Shown: positions 41,975 to 51,837 of the stretch, in pieces | Position numbering within the stretch: position 1 is the first letter of the stretch | Layout: each line of letters opens with the position of its first letter | Assembly (NCBI GenBank): GCA_934667815.1 | Contig: CAKUMO010000008.1 | Location: 1-64,000, forward strand | DNA from: an uncultured Oscillospiraceae bacterium | GTDB taxonomy: Bacteria > Bacillota > Clostridia > Oscillospirales > Oscillospiraceae | Length of the DNA stretch: 64,000 nt | Reading direction: 5' to 3' | Translations under genes and position numbers: made by a program | The notes under the pieces: model-generated | The model's input: only the letters and a program-made list of their open reading frames with translations | The model's database searches: none | Told to the model about the DNA's origin: nothing

Positions 41975-43174
41975 TTGAGTTTGACACAGCTTGCCCTGCG
42001 GCGTGCAGGTGCGGAAACCTTGCAGGACTTTCAGCGGCGGGAGGGGCTGTATCCCTCCGGGCAGGAGGATATTCTGACCATGCAGCGTCTGGCGTCCTAT
42101 CTGCTTGGCTATGAACGCTACATGGTCAAGCCCGGCGACAGCTATTACCGTCTCGCCCGCGCCTTCGGCACGAGCGTGCGTGCGCTCGTCACGGCCAATC
42201 CCGGCCGCAACCCTGACCGGCTCTCGGCCGGGCAGTATCTGATCGTTCCCTATGGCTTTCCCGTTGTGCCGACGGACGTGCCGTTCACATCGGAGCTTTT
42301 ACAGGTGTGCCTTCAGGGCTTGCAGGCACGCTATCCTTTTCTGACTCGGCGCACGATCGCGACCACGCGCTACCGCCGTCCCGTGAGCGCACTCTGTCTT
42401 GGCACCGGCCCGCGCACGGTGCTCTATAATGCCAGCCACCACGCCAACGAGTGGATCACCACACCGGTTTTGATGAAATTTTTCGAGGACTTCTGCCGCG
42501 CGATCAGCACAGGCGGGCGCATTTTCGGCAAGGACGCGCTCACGCTCTGGCGGCAAACGCGCCTCTGGCTCGTGCCCATGGTGAATCCGGACGGGGTCGA
42601 TCTGGTCACGGGCGCAATTGCGCCCGGCTCGGAACAGTACGAAGCCGCACAGCGCATCGCCCGGAATTACCCGGACATTCCCTTCCCCGACGGCTGGAAG
42701 GCAAATCTTGCGGGTGTTGACCTGAACCTGAACTATCCCGCCGACTGGGAACAGGCAAAAAAGAATAAATTTGCCCTCGGCTACACCATGCCCGCACCGC
42801 GCGATTACGTCGGCGGCAGTCCGCTCGATCAGCCGGAGAGCGCGACAATGGCTGCACTGACGCGTCTCGTCGAGCCGCAGCTCACGCTGTCGTACCACAC
42901 GCAGGGCGAGGTGATCTATTGGAAATTCCTCGACTTGATGCCCGAGGGGGCACAGGCGCTCGGCCAACGCTTCGCGCACGTGAGCGGCTATACGCTCGAG
43001 GACACGCCCTTTGCCTCCGGCTTCGCGGGCTACAAGGACTGGTTTATCCTCACCTATGACCGCCCGGGCTTCACCATTGAGGCCGGTCTCGGTGAGAATC
43101 CGCTGCCGCTGTCGCAATTCGACGAGATCTACCGTCGAAACCTCGGCATTTTGACTTTGGGGCTGGAGGGATAA
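41975..43174 (+). CDS. M14 zinc peptidase with LysM, muropeptide-type (gamma-D-glutamyl-diamino acid endopeptidase-like)
   Basis: The TTG start at 41975 fits GGAGGGG 7-8 bp upstream. The 399-aa protein has a peptidoglycan-binding-like opening (LQDFQRREGLYPSGQEDILT), a LysM domain (YMVKPGDSYYRLARAFGTSV, about 49-92) and an M14 carboxypeptidase domain. The zinc motif is HHANEWI (HxxE), the distal zinc His is in LTLSYHTQGE and the catalytic Glu is in FTIEAGLGENPLP. Relatives (ENP1/YqgT type) cut spore or wall peptides after gamma-D-Glu. No signal peptide is seen, as in YqgT. Confidence 0.9.
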   Translation: MSLTQLALRRAGAETLQDFQRREGLYPSGQEDILTMQRLASYLLGYERYMVKPGDSYYRLARAFGTSVRALVTANPGRNPDRLSAGQYLIVPYGFPVVPTDVPFTSELLQVCLQGLQARYPFLTRRTIATTRYRRPVSALCLGTGPRTVLYNASHHANEWITTPVLMKFFEDFCRAISTGGRIFGKDALTLWRQTRLWLVPMVNPDGVDLVTGAIAPGSEQYEAAQRIARNYPDIPFPDGWKANLAGVDLNLNYPADWEQAKKNKFALGYTMPAPRDYVGGSPLDQPESATMAALTRLVEPQLTLSYHTQGEVIYWKFLDLMPEGAQALGQRFAHVSGYTLEDTPFASGFAGYKDWFILTYDRPGFTIEAGLGENPLPLSQFDEIYRRNLGILTLGLEG

Positions 43175-43248
43175 CAAGCCTTCCCCCGCAACAACGCGTT
43201 GCTTGCGTTCCGGTAAAAAATCAAGTATAATCAAACAGGGTGATAAAT

Positions 43249-43686
43249 GTGGATACCAAAGACGTGATTCTTCAGTTAAGAACACAAAAAGGCTTATCAC
43301 AGGACGAGCTGGCAGAAAAGCTCTTTGTCACGCGGCAAGCCGTCTCCCGCTGGGAAACCGGCGAGACCACACCGAACACGGAAACGCTGAAGCTGCTTTC
43401 AGCCTTCTTCGACGTTTCCATCAACACGCTGCTGGGCGCGCCGCGGCAGCTTGTCTGCCAGTGCTGCGGAATGCCGCTGGACGATTCGACACTGAGCAGA
43501 GAGCCGAGCGGCGAATTTAACGAGGACTACTGCAAGTGGTGCTACGCAGACGGCGAATTTAAGTACAGCAGCAAGGAGCAGCTCATCGACTTCTGTGTCG
43601 CGCATATGGCAAGCGAGCAGTGGCCCGCCGAGCAGGTTCGGGCGCATATGGAAGCGGTCGTGCCGCATCTCAAGCACTGGAAATAA
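43249..43686 (+). CDS. XRE regulator with C-terminal zinc ribbon
   Basis: A GTG at 43249 fits AGGGTGA with 5 bp spacing. The 145-aa protein has an XRE HTH (LSQDELAEKLFVTRQAVSRW, about 18-37) and, from about 70, a cysteine-rich domain (CQCCGMPLDD...EDYCKWCYADG) of the putative zinc-ribbon type found behind such HTHs in Firmicutes. Likely a small autonomous repressor with a metal- or redox-sensitive domain. The target is unknown. Confidence 0.88.
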   Translation: MDTKDVILQLRTQKGLSQDELAEKLFVTRQAVSRWETGETTPNTETLKLLSAFFDVSINTLLGAPRQLVCQCCGMPLDDSTLSREPSGEFNEDYCKWCYADGEFKYSSKEQLIDFCVAHMASEQWPAEQVRAHMEAVVPHLKHWK

Positions 43687-43687
43687 G

Positions 43688-43725
43688 GCAAACGGGGACG
43701 TCTCACCAGAGGCGTCCCCATTTGC
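43688..43725 (+). terminator. Terminator of the XRE/zinc-ribbon gene
   Basis: GGGGACGTCTC and GAGGCGTCCCC pair around ACCA, extended by GCAAA/TTTGC. Confidence 0.8.
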
Positions 43726-44009
43726 TTGTCAAAAAGCTCAAAGAGACTTTCCCCGGCACGCTGACAGACTGCGAAAAAGTTCGGAAGACAAGCAGCTCAC
43801 GCTCACCGGCGTACATAGGTACGGTAGAGCGTGAGTTGCGCAGTAAGTCAAAATCCTTGCGCAGCAAGCTGTTTTTCATACTATTGAGTTTGGAATACTC
43901 CGCATTTGTAAATATAACCCTGAGAGTAAAAATCCATTAAATTGTGGATCGATTTTGACGATTACGGACTTTTTTGACAGGCTGAGGCGGCTGCTTACGC
44001 AGCCGCCTC
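43725..44009 (-). repeat. Terminator-associated repeat, copy B
   Basis: The core (about 43725-43983) is clearly homologous to copies A and C over most of its length. The right side abuts the hairpin GAGGCGGCTGC/GCAGCCGCCTC (43984-44009), 30 bp past the stop of the giant surface-protein gene. The far end is diverged (CTTGTCAAAAAGCTC instead of GTGTCGAAAAACTC) and abuts the terminator of the convergent XRE gene, so no second hairpin copy is visible. The internal stem is CTCACGCTC/GAGCGTGAG. Confidence 0.8.
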
Positions 44010-44039
44010 TTGGTTTATTTGATTGCGTTTCTCCGGAAA

Positions 44040-47000
44040 TTACTTACCGGACTTGGCTTTCTTCCTTGCAAAGATCACCGCAAGGACAGCGCCTGCGCTG
44101 ACAATCAGCAGAGCGAACCACAGCATCAGGCCGGAGGCATCGCCGGTCTTGGGATCGGTACCCGCAGGAATGACGGTGTTCTCACTGCGCTTCATGCCGC
44201 AGACCTTGCATTCCTCGTGCTTGACGCCCGGCTTCGTTGCGGTTGCTTCCTGATCGACGACCCACTTGAAGGAGTGCTTTCCTTCATCGGTGCGCTCGGT
44301 GCAGCCCTCGTTCACACATTCGTGCCAGTGCGTGTTCTCGTCATACTTCCACTCGGCGGAGGCGTGGTGTGCGCTCTCCTTCCACTGGGCGTAGAGGACG
44401 ATGGACTCGCCGGTCGGCAGATCGGCCGCTTCGTCGGCATAGCTCTTACCGGAGCCGTCGGCCTTGGTGTTCCAGCCGGTGAAGGTGTGATACTCTCTGG
44501 TGAAGGCGACCTTGTTCAGCTTATCGCCCGCCGTGTAGAGCTGACTGGGCATGGTGCCCTCGCCGCCGTTCGGACGGAAGCTGACGACCGTAGCAACCGC
44601 CTGACCGCTGCACTTGACATCGTCGCGGTCACGGATACGGATGCGCGGCGCAATGATCTGGCCGTCGAGCGCGAAGGTGTTGTCCCAGGAGGCCAGACCC
44701 GTGACCTCGACCTCGCAGCCGACGACGAGATTCTGAACTTCCTTGGAGGTGGTGATATAGCCGTCGATGAAGGCGCGGGCTTCGTTGCCCTCGGCGTCAC
44801 GGACGATGACGGTCTGAACCTTGCCCTCGGCAGACTCGAAGCGCGTGACGATACCCTTCAGGGTGACGAGCTGTCCGAGGACGGACTTGTCGTTGATCTG
44901 CTGGGCAGTGACGTTCTTCGGTGTCACAGGCGTTGCGTCGCCGATCTTCTCGATGGAGCTGACCGCGATCTGGCGCTCGTCCTGATAGGAGCTGGTCGTG
45001 CCAGTGATGCGGATCTTATCGCCGATCTTGAACACACCGGCGACGGGGAAGGCATTGATGCCGCCGGTCTCGTCCTGCACATAGATGCAGTCGAAGAACG
45101 CGGTGTCCTTATCGTAGCCGGAGGCGTTGGAGGTCACGATGCCCTCGATGGTGTACTTGACGCCCTCGTCCGGCTCGGCCTGCACGTCGGCAATCGGTGT
45201 GATCTTGATGGGGTTGAGGTAGTTAATGAGGTTTTCGCAGATTTTGTAGTTGGAGTAGTTCTTCTCCGAACCGTTGTCGGAGGCCTGATACTGCACCTCG
45301 AAGTTGGACATAAAGGCTGCGCCGGAAACGATAATCAGGCCCTTGCCCGCGAGCTGCTCGCTGGCCATGACCATCAGACGGTCGTCGCCGGAGGCATAGG
45401 CATACTTCGGCGTGGCAGCGCCGCCGAGGCCGTCTTCGTCAACGTCCTTGGAATAGGTCGTTGCATGGCCGTAGACCGCCGGAGACACGGTTGCGGGCAG
45501 TGTGGAGGTCGGGTTGCCGTTGGCATCGACTGCGTAGATGCTCGCGCCGCCGTAGTGGCTGAAGCGCTCGGTGTAGAGCTTGTCATAGGGATGCTGCGCA
45601 TCGTATTCAACACGATTCAGGAGGAAATTATCCATGTTGTAGGTGCTGAAGTACAGACGCCACGCGTCGACACCGTCAGCCTTGCTGCGGACATCGTCGT
45701 AGGTCGCGTCGTCGCTGATGCGCAGGCTGGAGCCGAGCGCCGCGAGGACTTCGTTCTGCGTTGCAGCCATGTGCTTGATCGCAGGATTGTTCTGGATCAC
45801 GGGGTAGTTCTCGTAGTTATCCGACCAGCCTGCCAGCACGACCGTGCCGCCGTTGGCGTTGAACTTCGTGATCGCCGCAAGCTCGTCTGCACTGTAAGTC
45901 TTGGGATCCGCCTGGGCGGCCTCAAGACGGCGGGACGGCGCGGTGAGAATGAGCGCCTTGAACTTCTCGTTGGAGCAGGCCGCGATAAGCTCCTCGCTGG
46001 TCTTGAGGTCGACCGTACGGACGGAATACTTCGCGGCAAGCTCGCCGAAGTTGCCCATGGAATCCTTGTAGTTACCGGCGACGTACTCGTTGTAGTGAGA
46101 AGCGTCGATGCCGATATAGACCAGATCGTCGGCATTGAGGATGTCCAGCTCGATCTGCTTGGAGAAGGTGTAGGTCTCGCCGTTCTGCTCGATGACGGCG
46201 GTGACGGTAATCGTGGTCACGCGTGCCTTGTCGGGCGTCCATTCGAAGTTGACAGGCAGCGTGCTGCTGGCGCCGATGGTGTAGCCCTTGGAATCGGTGC
46301 CGATGACAAGATCGCCGATCTTATAGGTCAGGGTCTTGACGGTGGCTTCCTTGGCCTCGCTGTTGAACAGCGTGGTCGTCAGGGTGAGCTTTTCGTTCGT
46401 GACGGGCGTGGAGGTGCCGCACTCGAACTTGGAAATACCGAGCTTCAGCGTCTCACCGACCCAGACAGGAGCGGTCACGGCCAGATCGCCGTCACCCTCG
46501 GTCACGCGGACGAAGTAGTAGGTGTACTTGGGATCCAGCTCGCAGGTCAGCTCGCCCTTGTCGAGGTCTGCCTTGTTGTCCCATGTGTAAGCCACGATGC
46601 CGGAGTTGGCGACCAGCTCAACCTTGGTGATGGAGTCGGTCTTATCCGGATCATAGACGCTGACGTTGAAGGTCAGCTTTTCAGGGACCTTGGAAATGAT
46701 GGTGCCCATCATTTCGTCGTTGACGGTGTAGTCGATCTCGAGGTTCTTATCCTCGGTGGCATAGACGCGGCGGGCGCGGATGGCTTCATAAATGCCGTTC
46801 TCGGAGAAATTGTCCGTGATGACGACGTCGCGCGCGTCGTTGGCGTTGCCCCAACGACCCTTGTGGTTATCCTGGTTGTTGGTCGGTGCAACGTGCCAGC
46901 CCTGATCGAGCGCGAGGATGTACTGCTCGTAGCTCGGATAGTAGCCGCCCTGGCCGATCTGGCCTTCGCCGTTGCCGACCTCAACGAGGAACATGCGGGT

Positions 47001-50000
47001 GTCGATAACGGCATCCCAATAAGCAAAGTCGGAGAAGTTGCCGAAGGTCTTGCCCGGATGGTTGAACTGGCTCATGGTGTTCGCGCCCTCCTGCTGGCTG
47101 AGCAGGGCGTAATAAGCCTTCATGCCGGCGTCTTCGGTCTTGTTGTTCAGCTCGGTGTTGTTGCGGGAAACGACGCCCGGGGTGTTGAAGGTGTTGATAT
47201 GGCCGGGGCCGCCGGACCACGTCATTTCAAAGCCGCCGATTGCGACGATGCCGCTGTTGTTCTTGTTGAACTCCGCGATGGTGTCCTTATAGGTTTTCCA
47301 ACTGTGGCTGGAGTCGGAATCCTTGACCAGCGTGGTGTCATAGAGCGCCTGCTTGTCATTGGGATTGTTTTTGGAGTCGAAGTAGTTGGAGTGATCGGTG
47401 AAGGCGACGAACTGGACGTTCGAGCTTTCGGGAATGCCCTTGATGTAGTTCAGAGCGTCCGTCAGGCTACCCGCGCCGTCGGAATACTGGGTGTGGCCGT
47501 GGAGCTGGCCGAAGTAGCGCTGATACTGCGCGGTGCCGATGGTGAAGCTCCATGTCTTGGTGGAGGACCTGCCGTCCTTGCGGGTGACGGTGACGGTCAC
47601 AGTGGTGCGGCCGTTGGCCATGTCCGCGGCGGGCTTGTAGGAGACCTTGCCGTTTGCGTAGGTTGCCTTGACCTCCGTGCCGTTGACGGTCATCGTAACG
47701 GTCGGCTCCTCGCCGGCGTTGGCGACCTCTGCGGAGATCTCCGGACGCTTTTCATCGCCGGTCTGGGCGTTGATGGCGGGCGTGACGGTTCCAAACACCG
47801 GCTCGTCCTTGACGGGGATCTTCACGGTGTTGTTAAACTGCTCGCCCTCGTTGTCCGCACCGGAAACAGAGACGGCCAACTCCGTGCCGGTGATCTTTGC
47901 CGTCGGGAAGGTAACACTGTAAACGTCGTCCTTCAGCGTGGGCGCGTATTCCTCGCCGTTGAGGGTGACGACCGGCGTGCCCTTCACACCGAAGGGTGCA
48001 TCGACGGTAAAGGTCAGCGTGTAGTCCACGCCGATATAGGCATCAAGCACCGAGCCGAAATCGACCTTCGGGGCGTTGACGATGCCCTTGACTACCTTCA
48101 CACCCTCCGCAACGGGATAGAAATTGAAGGAGTAGATGGTGTAGTCCGTGACCTTGTACATGCTGTAAACCTTGAAGGAATCAGAATAGTACTCCAGCCA
48201 CTGTGAATACTGTCCGTTGTACTTCGCGGTGCGGTGCTCCATCTCGTAGCCGCCCACGCCGCCGGAGCAGACGCGCAGCGTCCAGTCGGCATCCTCGCTG
48301 ACTTCCTTCTGGTAGAAGGCGTTGTTGCCGGTGCCGTTGGCGCACAGATAGCCGTAGGTCTCGTTATAGAACTCGTAGTAGTTGCCGTTCTTCTTGACCT
48401 CAAAGACCACGGCACCGTTTTCGGGGATGGCCTTGCCGTCCTTGATCTCTGCCAGAGCCTTATTGATGGAGGGGCTGGCCTCGCCGTTCTGCGCAGCCAG
48501 AACCGCCTCGGCGTTCTGGTTGTAGATGACGACCTTGTCGCCTTCCTTCGGCAGCTCGCCCGTTTCGCCGCCGGCCTTCACGGTCGCGGGGACAAAGCGG
48601 AACTCAAAGTTCTTCTCAGAGCCGGACGCGATGCTGTAATATGCGGAGAAACAGGTCTTGTCCACATACCACTGCAAATAAGCGTTTCTTCCGGTATTTC
48701 TGATATAGTAGCGGCCGTTTCCGCGGTCGATCAGCTCCCACTTGTCGTTCACGCCGCCAAGCGGAGTGCTGGTCTTTTCCGCAGCCATGCCAAGATTCTG
48801 GCCGTTGAAGGAAATGGTAACGGTCTTGTCGGCGTTGCTCTTGACCGTCCAGATCTCGCTGGGGCTTGCCTCGGCCTTCACCGCGTCATCGGCAATGGTC
48901 ATGCCGACGCCGGAGTTGTAATAGCCGCCGTAATTACTCGACAGCGCCATGTTGTGCGCCGGAACATAGAGCACATATTCGCCGTCGGGAATAATGCCCT
49001 CGACCGGCTCGGGATCGGGTGTTTCGCCGCCGGAGACGTATTCCTTATCCTGCGTCTTTTTGTAGAACTCAAAGCCGAAGGCCGCTTCCGTCAGCTTGCT
49101 CGGGCCTGCGTCAAAAGCGGTAAATTCCGGCGTCTTGGCTCCGGTTTTTTTATTGGTATATACAAAATACTCAATATAGATCTTGCCGTAGGATCCCTCC
49201 ATGCCGTTGGCCGACAGATAGTAGGAATGATTTTCCTCGTTGCAGGAGGTCAGATCCCACGTGGCGCTGCCGGTACCGGTCACGTTCAGGTTGTAGACGG
49301 TCTTGCCGCTGCTGTTCGTGCCGCTGGAGGCACCGAGGGTCTTGTCGCCCTGCTTGAAGGTGTAGGTGCCGTTCTCGTTCTTCGTCACCGCCCAGACGAT
49401 CGTGTCCATGGAGTCCGCAGTGAGCGTGTCCTCCGCCACGGTCGCCGCGACCGGCGTCAGATAGTAGCTCGAGAGGATCGTGGAGCTGAGCGCCATGCCA
49501 TTGTCCTTGTTGAAGGCCACGACCTCGTCGCCGTCGGCAAGGGTCTCGGCCTTGACGTACTTGTCCACGAGCTTATAGGCCTTATAAGTAAAGGTCGCCT
49601 CGGCGCTGTCGGCCATGCCGTCCTTTGTGGCCTTGACCGTGAAGGTGGTCTCGGCGTTCACGGCCACCGGCGCGGTGTACTCAACGTACTCGCCCGTGGT
49701 CTTGTAAAAAATCTTCGCATCTGCGGTCGCGCAGGAGAACGCGACGGTGCTGCCGACCTCCAGCTCGCTGCCCGTTGCGGGGACGGCGGTCGGAGTGGCG
49801 ACCTTTTCCTTCGCAGACTCGAGCTTATAGATCGAGGGCAGGAGCATGCTCTTATTTGTATTCGACGTATAGTTCATGAAGCGCGGAGTATTGACATTGT
49901 ACAAAATCCGGCCACACGTCTCGTCCGTGCTGGCAACCGTTGCCGTCTTGTCAGCCGCAATCGTGATTTTCCATGTATCGGTGCCCTTGCCCGTATTGTT

Positions 50001-50351
50001 CAGGGCTTTTGCCGCCTGCGTGGAAATTTTCTTTCCGTCGGAAGCGGTCAGCGTCCATTCGTCCGCCTTGCCGCCCAGCGTGAAAACCTCGGTGCTGGCA
50101 GACAGATTGTCAATGGATGTCTCAACGCTGGTCAGGAACTTGCCCGACATCGCGCCTGCAACAAACGTCTTGCCGTTTGCTTCGGCAGCAAGGATGATCT
50201 GGTCGCCCGCTTTCAGTGTGGAAGCGTCAGTGACCAGCGTTGCCTTGCTTGTCTCCGGTTCCAGCGCGATCGCCTGCATGGGCAGGATCGACAGCACCAT
50301 GACCAGAGCCAGCAGCAGCGCAAGAAGTCTGCCGTGCATGCCTTTTTTCAT
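44040..50351 (-). CDS. Giant cell-surface protein with PHP-type phosphoesterase domain and PKTGD sorting signal
   Basis: The 2103-aa protein has a signal peptide (RLLALLLALVMVLSILPMQA) and N-terminal beta modules. About residue 960 starts a PHP-type metal-hydrolase segment (YFGQLHGHTQYSDGAGSL, FVAFTDHSNYF, later TNNQDNHKGRWGN). DUF4350/glutamine-amidotransferase-like and OB-fold regions follow (ITGTTSSYQDERQIAVSSIE). An InlB-type repeat (EYHTFTGWNTKADGSGKSYA), a Cys-rich HxCxxxGC / CKVCG module and PKTGDASG with a membrane helix and KKAKSGK end it. Wall anchoring is by a variant LPXTG-like motif. The natural substrate is unknown, and nucleic acid or phosphoesters are plausible. Confidence 0.88.
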   Translation of the reverse strand: MKKGMHGRLLALLLALVMVLSILPMQAIALEPETSKATLVTDASTLKAGDQIILAAEANGKTFVAGAMSGKFLTSVETSIDNLSASTEVFTLGGKADEWTLTASDGKKISTQAAKALNNTGKGTDTWKITIAADKTATVASTDETCGRILYNVNTPRFMNYTSNTNKSMLLPSIYKLESAKEKVATPTAVPATGSELEVGSTVAFSCATADAKIFYKTTGEYVEYTAPVAVNAETTFTVKATKDGMADSAEATFTYKAYKLVDKYVKAETLADGDEVVAFNKDNGMALSSTILSSYYLTPVAATVAEDTLTADSMDTIVWAVTKNENGTYTFKQGDKTLGASSGTNSSGKTVYNLNVTGTGSATWDLTSCNEENHSYYLSANGMEGSYGKIYIEYFVYTNKKTGAKTPEFTAFDAGPSKLTEAAFGFEFYKKTQDKEYVSGGETPDPEPVEGIIPDGEYVLYVPAHNMALSSNYGGYYNSGVGMTIADDAVKAEASPSEIWTVKSNADKTVTISFNGQNLGMAAEKTSTPLGGVNDKWELIDRGNGRYYIRNTGRNAYLQWYVDKTCFSAYYSIASGSEKNFEFRFVPATVKAGGETGELPKEGDKVVIYNQNAEAVLAAQNGEASPSINKALAEIKDGKAIPENGAVVFEVKKNGNYYEFYNETYGYLCANGTGNNAFYQKEVSEDADWTLRVCSGGVGGYEMEHRTAKYNGQYSQWLEYYSDSFKVYSMYKVTDYTIYSFNFYPVAEGVKVVKGIVNAPKVDFGSVLDAYIGVDYTLTFTVDAPFGVKGTPVVTLNGEEYAPTLKDDVYSVTFPTAKITGTELAVSVSGADNEGEQFNNTVKIPVKDEPVFGTVTPAINAQTGDEKRPEISAEVANAGEEPTVTMTVNGTEVKATYANGKVSYKPAADMANGRTTVTVTVTRKDGRSSTKTWSFTIGTAQYQRYFGQLHGHTQYSDGAGSLTDALNYIKGIPESSNVQFVAFTDHSNYFDSKNNPNDKQALYDTTLVKDSDSSHSWKTYKDTIAEFNKNNSGIVAIGGFEMTWSGGPGHINTFNTPGVVSRNNTELNNKTEDAGMKAYYALLSQQEGANTMSQFNHPGKTFGNFSDFAYWDAVIDTRMFLVEVGNGEGQIGQGGYYPSYEQYILALDQGWHVAPTNNQDNHKGRWGNANDARDVVITDNFSENGIYEAIRARRVYATEDKNLEIDYTVNDEMMGTIISKVPEKLTFNVSVYDPDKTDSITKVELVANSGIVAYTWDNKADLDKGELTCELDPKYTYYFVRVTEGDGDLAVTAPVWVGETLKLGISKFECGTSTPVTNEKLTLTTTLFNSEAKEATVKTLTYKIGDLVIGTDSKGYTIGASSTLPVNFEWTPDKARVTTITVTAVIEQNGETYTFSKQIELDILNADDLVYIGIDASHYNEYVAGNYKDSMGNFGELAAKYSVRTVDLKTSEELIAACSNEKFKALILTAPSRRLEAAQADPKTYSADELAAITKFNANGGTVVLAGWSDNYENYPVIQNNPAIKHMAATQNEVLAALGSSLRISDDATYDDVRSKADGVDAWRLYFSTYNMDNFLLNRVEYDAQHPYDKLYTERFSHYGGASIYAVDANGNPTSTLPATVSPAVYGHATTYSKDVDEDGLGGAATPKYAYASGDDRLMVMASEQLAGKGLIIVSGAAFMSNFEVQYQASDNGSEKNYSNYKICENLINYLNPIKITPIADVQAEPDEGVKYTIEGIVTSNASGYDKDTAFFDCIYVQDETGGINAFPVAGVFKIGDKIRITGTTSSYQDERQIAVSSIEKIGDATPVTPKNVTAQQINDKSVLGQLVTLKGIVTRFESAEGKVQTVIVRDAEGNEARAFIDGYITTSKEVQNLVVGCEVEVTGLASWDNTFALDGQIIAPRIRIRDRDDVKCSGQAVATVVSFRPNGGEGTMPSQLYTAGDKLNKVAFTREYHTFTGWNTKADGSGKSYADEAADLPTGESIVLYAQWKESAHHASAEWKYDENTHWHECVNEGCTERTDEGKHSFKWVVDQEATATKPGVKHEECKVCGMKRSENTVIPAGTDPKTGDASGLMLWFALLIVSAGAVLAVIFARKKAKSGK

Positions 50352-50644
50352 GAATATGCCTCCTTTAACTTTCCCTCGGGAAGTGCCCGCGACCGGCGGA
50401 CGATTGCAGCATTTTCGCCGTCGAACGCCGGACGGGGCTTATTTCCCATATTAGGTTGTACTAATAATAGCATATTTTGGGCGAAAAGGAAAGCGAAGTC
50501 CTTTCAAATCTTTGTATGTTCCGTGTAAAAAAAGGCACCAAATATTTGTGCAGTTTGTACAATTCTTGTCAATAAAATCCACCGTGCTTGACTTGCAGAC
50601 GTGAAATTGTTATGCTAAGCGGAGATTGGAAAGGGGTCGTGCAT

Positions 50645-51826
50645 ATGAAAAAGCTAAATGTCCGCTCCAGAAAGACATTCTCTCAATGGCTGCGCGAAAA
50701 CCGCTGGGCGATCGTGGTTTTGGCCGTTGCGGCGGTGCTGTTCGTCGTGGTCGAGCGTCTGGCACGTCCGGAGCCGGAGGAGTCGCTTCAGGCGGGAGAT
50801 TATGCCGAATATGAGACCGGACGCGTCGCGGAGGTTCTGACGGATTCGACCGTACTCGACCCCATTGCGGACAATTCCTATCGCGGAGAGCAGCTCCTGC
50901 TCGTGGATGTCACCTCCGGGCAATATAAGGGAGAGCAGCTTCAGGTCTATAACTACGCCTCACCGCTCTATGGCAGCCGCCTGCGCGCGGGAGACGGCGT
51001 GACGGTGCTGATCTCGACCTATGAAAGCGGCGAGGTGCGCGCGACGATCTTTGAATACAACCGCGAACCGGCAATTTTTGCGGTCATTGCCGTGTTTTTG
51101 ATCGTGACCGTGCTTGTCGGCGGGAAAACGGGTGCAAAGTCGCTGGTGGGTCTGCTTATCACACTGGCCTGCCTGTTCTGGATCCTCATCCCGCTTCTGA
51201 TGAAGGGCGCGCCGATGATCCTGACGGTCTTTCTGGTATGCTCCTACGCCGCTGCGGTGTGCTTCGTGCTTCTCGGCGGCATCACGCGCAAAACGCTTTG
51301 CGCCATGCTCGGCACGGTGCTCGGCATGGGCTTTGCGCTGCTGTTCGGGCTTCTCGCGCAGTCGCTCGCACGCATCAGCGGCCTGCGCAGCTCCGAGGTC
51401 GAGCCGCTTTTGCAGCTTCGCCAGCAGGGCACGATGATCGGCCTACGCGGCCTGCTCGTCGGCGGCATCGTCATCAGCACGCTGGGCGCGGTAATGGACG
51501 TTGCAATGAGCATCTCCTCGGCGCTGACGGAGGTTCACACCGCTAACCCCGCCTACGGGCGCAAGGAATTGTTCCGTTCGGGCATGAACATCGGACGCGA
51601 CATGGTCGGCACAATGACAAACACGCTGATTCTCGCCTTCTTCGGCAGCAGCTTTGTGTTGATACTCTATCTATATTCCCTCGGGCTGTCGCGACACCAG
51701 CTTCTCAGTTCAGCCTACCTTGCATGGGAGGTCATCAGCGGTATTTCCAGCAGCATCGGCGTCATTCTGTCCGTGCCGATCACGGCGCTTGTCAGCTCGG
51801 TGCTTCTGGCAAAGTCCAAGGTCTAA
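50645..51826 (+). CDS. YibE/F-family multispanning membrane protein
   Basis: ATG at 50645 follows AAAGGGG. The 393-aa protein has one N-terminal helix, an extracytoplasmic beta domain (about 45-150, LLLVDVTSGQYKGEQLQVYN) and about seven membrane helices including GTMIGLRGLLVGGIVISTLG and MDVAMSISSALTEV, typical of YibE/F. The family is conserved in Firmicutes without a firm function. A copy of the terminator-associated repeat follows its stop. Confidence 0.9.
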   Translation: MKKLNVRSRKTFSQWLRENRWAIVVLAVAAVLFVVVERLARPEPEESLQAGDYAEYETGRVAEVLTDSTVLDPIADNSYRGEQLLLVDVTSGQYKGEQLQVYNYASPLYGSRLRAGDGVTVLISTYESGEVRATIFEYNREPAIFAVIAVFLIVTVLVGGKTGAKSLVGLLITLACLFWILIPLLMKGAPMILTVFLVCSYAAAVCFVLLGGITRKTLCAMLGTVLGMGFALLFGLLAQSLARISGLRSSEVEPLLQLRQQGTMIGLRGLLVGGIVISTLGAVMDVAMSISSALTEVHTANPAYGRKELFRSGMNIGRDMVGTMTNTLILAFFGSSFVLILYLYSLGLSRHQLLSSAYLAWEVISGISSSIGVILSVPITALVSSVLLAKSKV

Positions 51827-51837
51827 TACCCTAATAC

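Noticed and set aside
44010..48206. A 1398-codon open frame on the + strand opposite the giant surface protein
   Set aside because: It is a mirror of GC-biased codon use in the real minus-strand gene. It lacks a ribosome site, signal or recognisable domain, and the minus-strand protein has a signal peptide, domains and a sorting signal.
48234..50528. A 764-codon + strand frame opposite the N-terminal part of the same gene
   Set aside because: Same reason: antisense shadow with low-complexity V/A/G/R composition.
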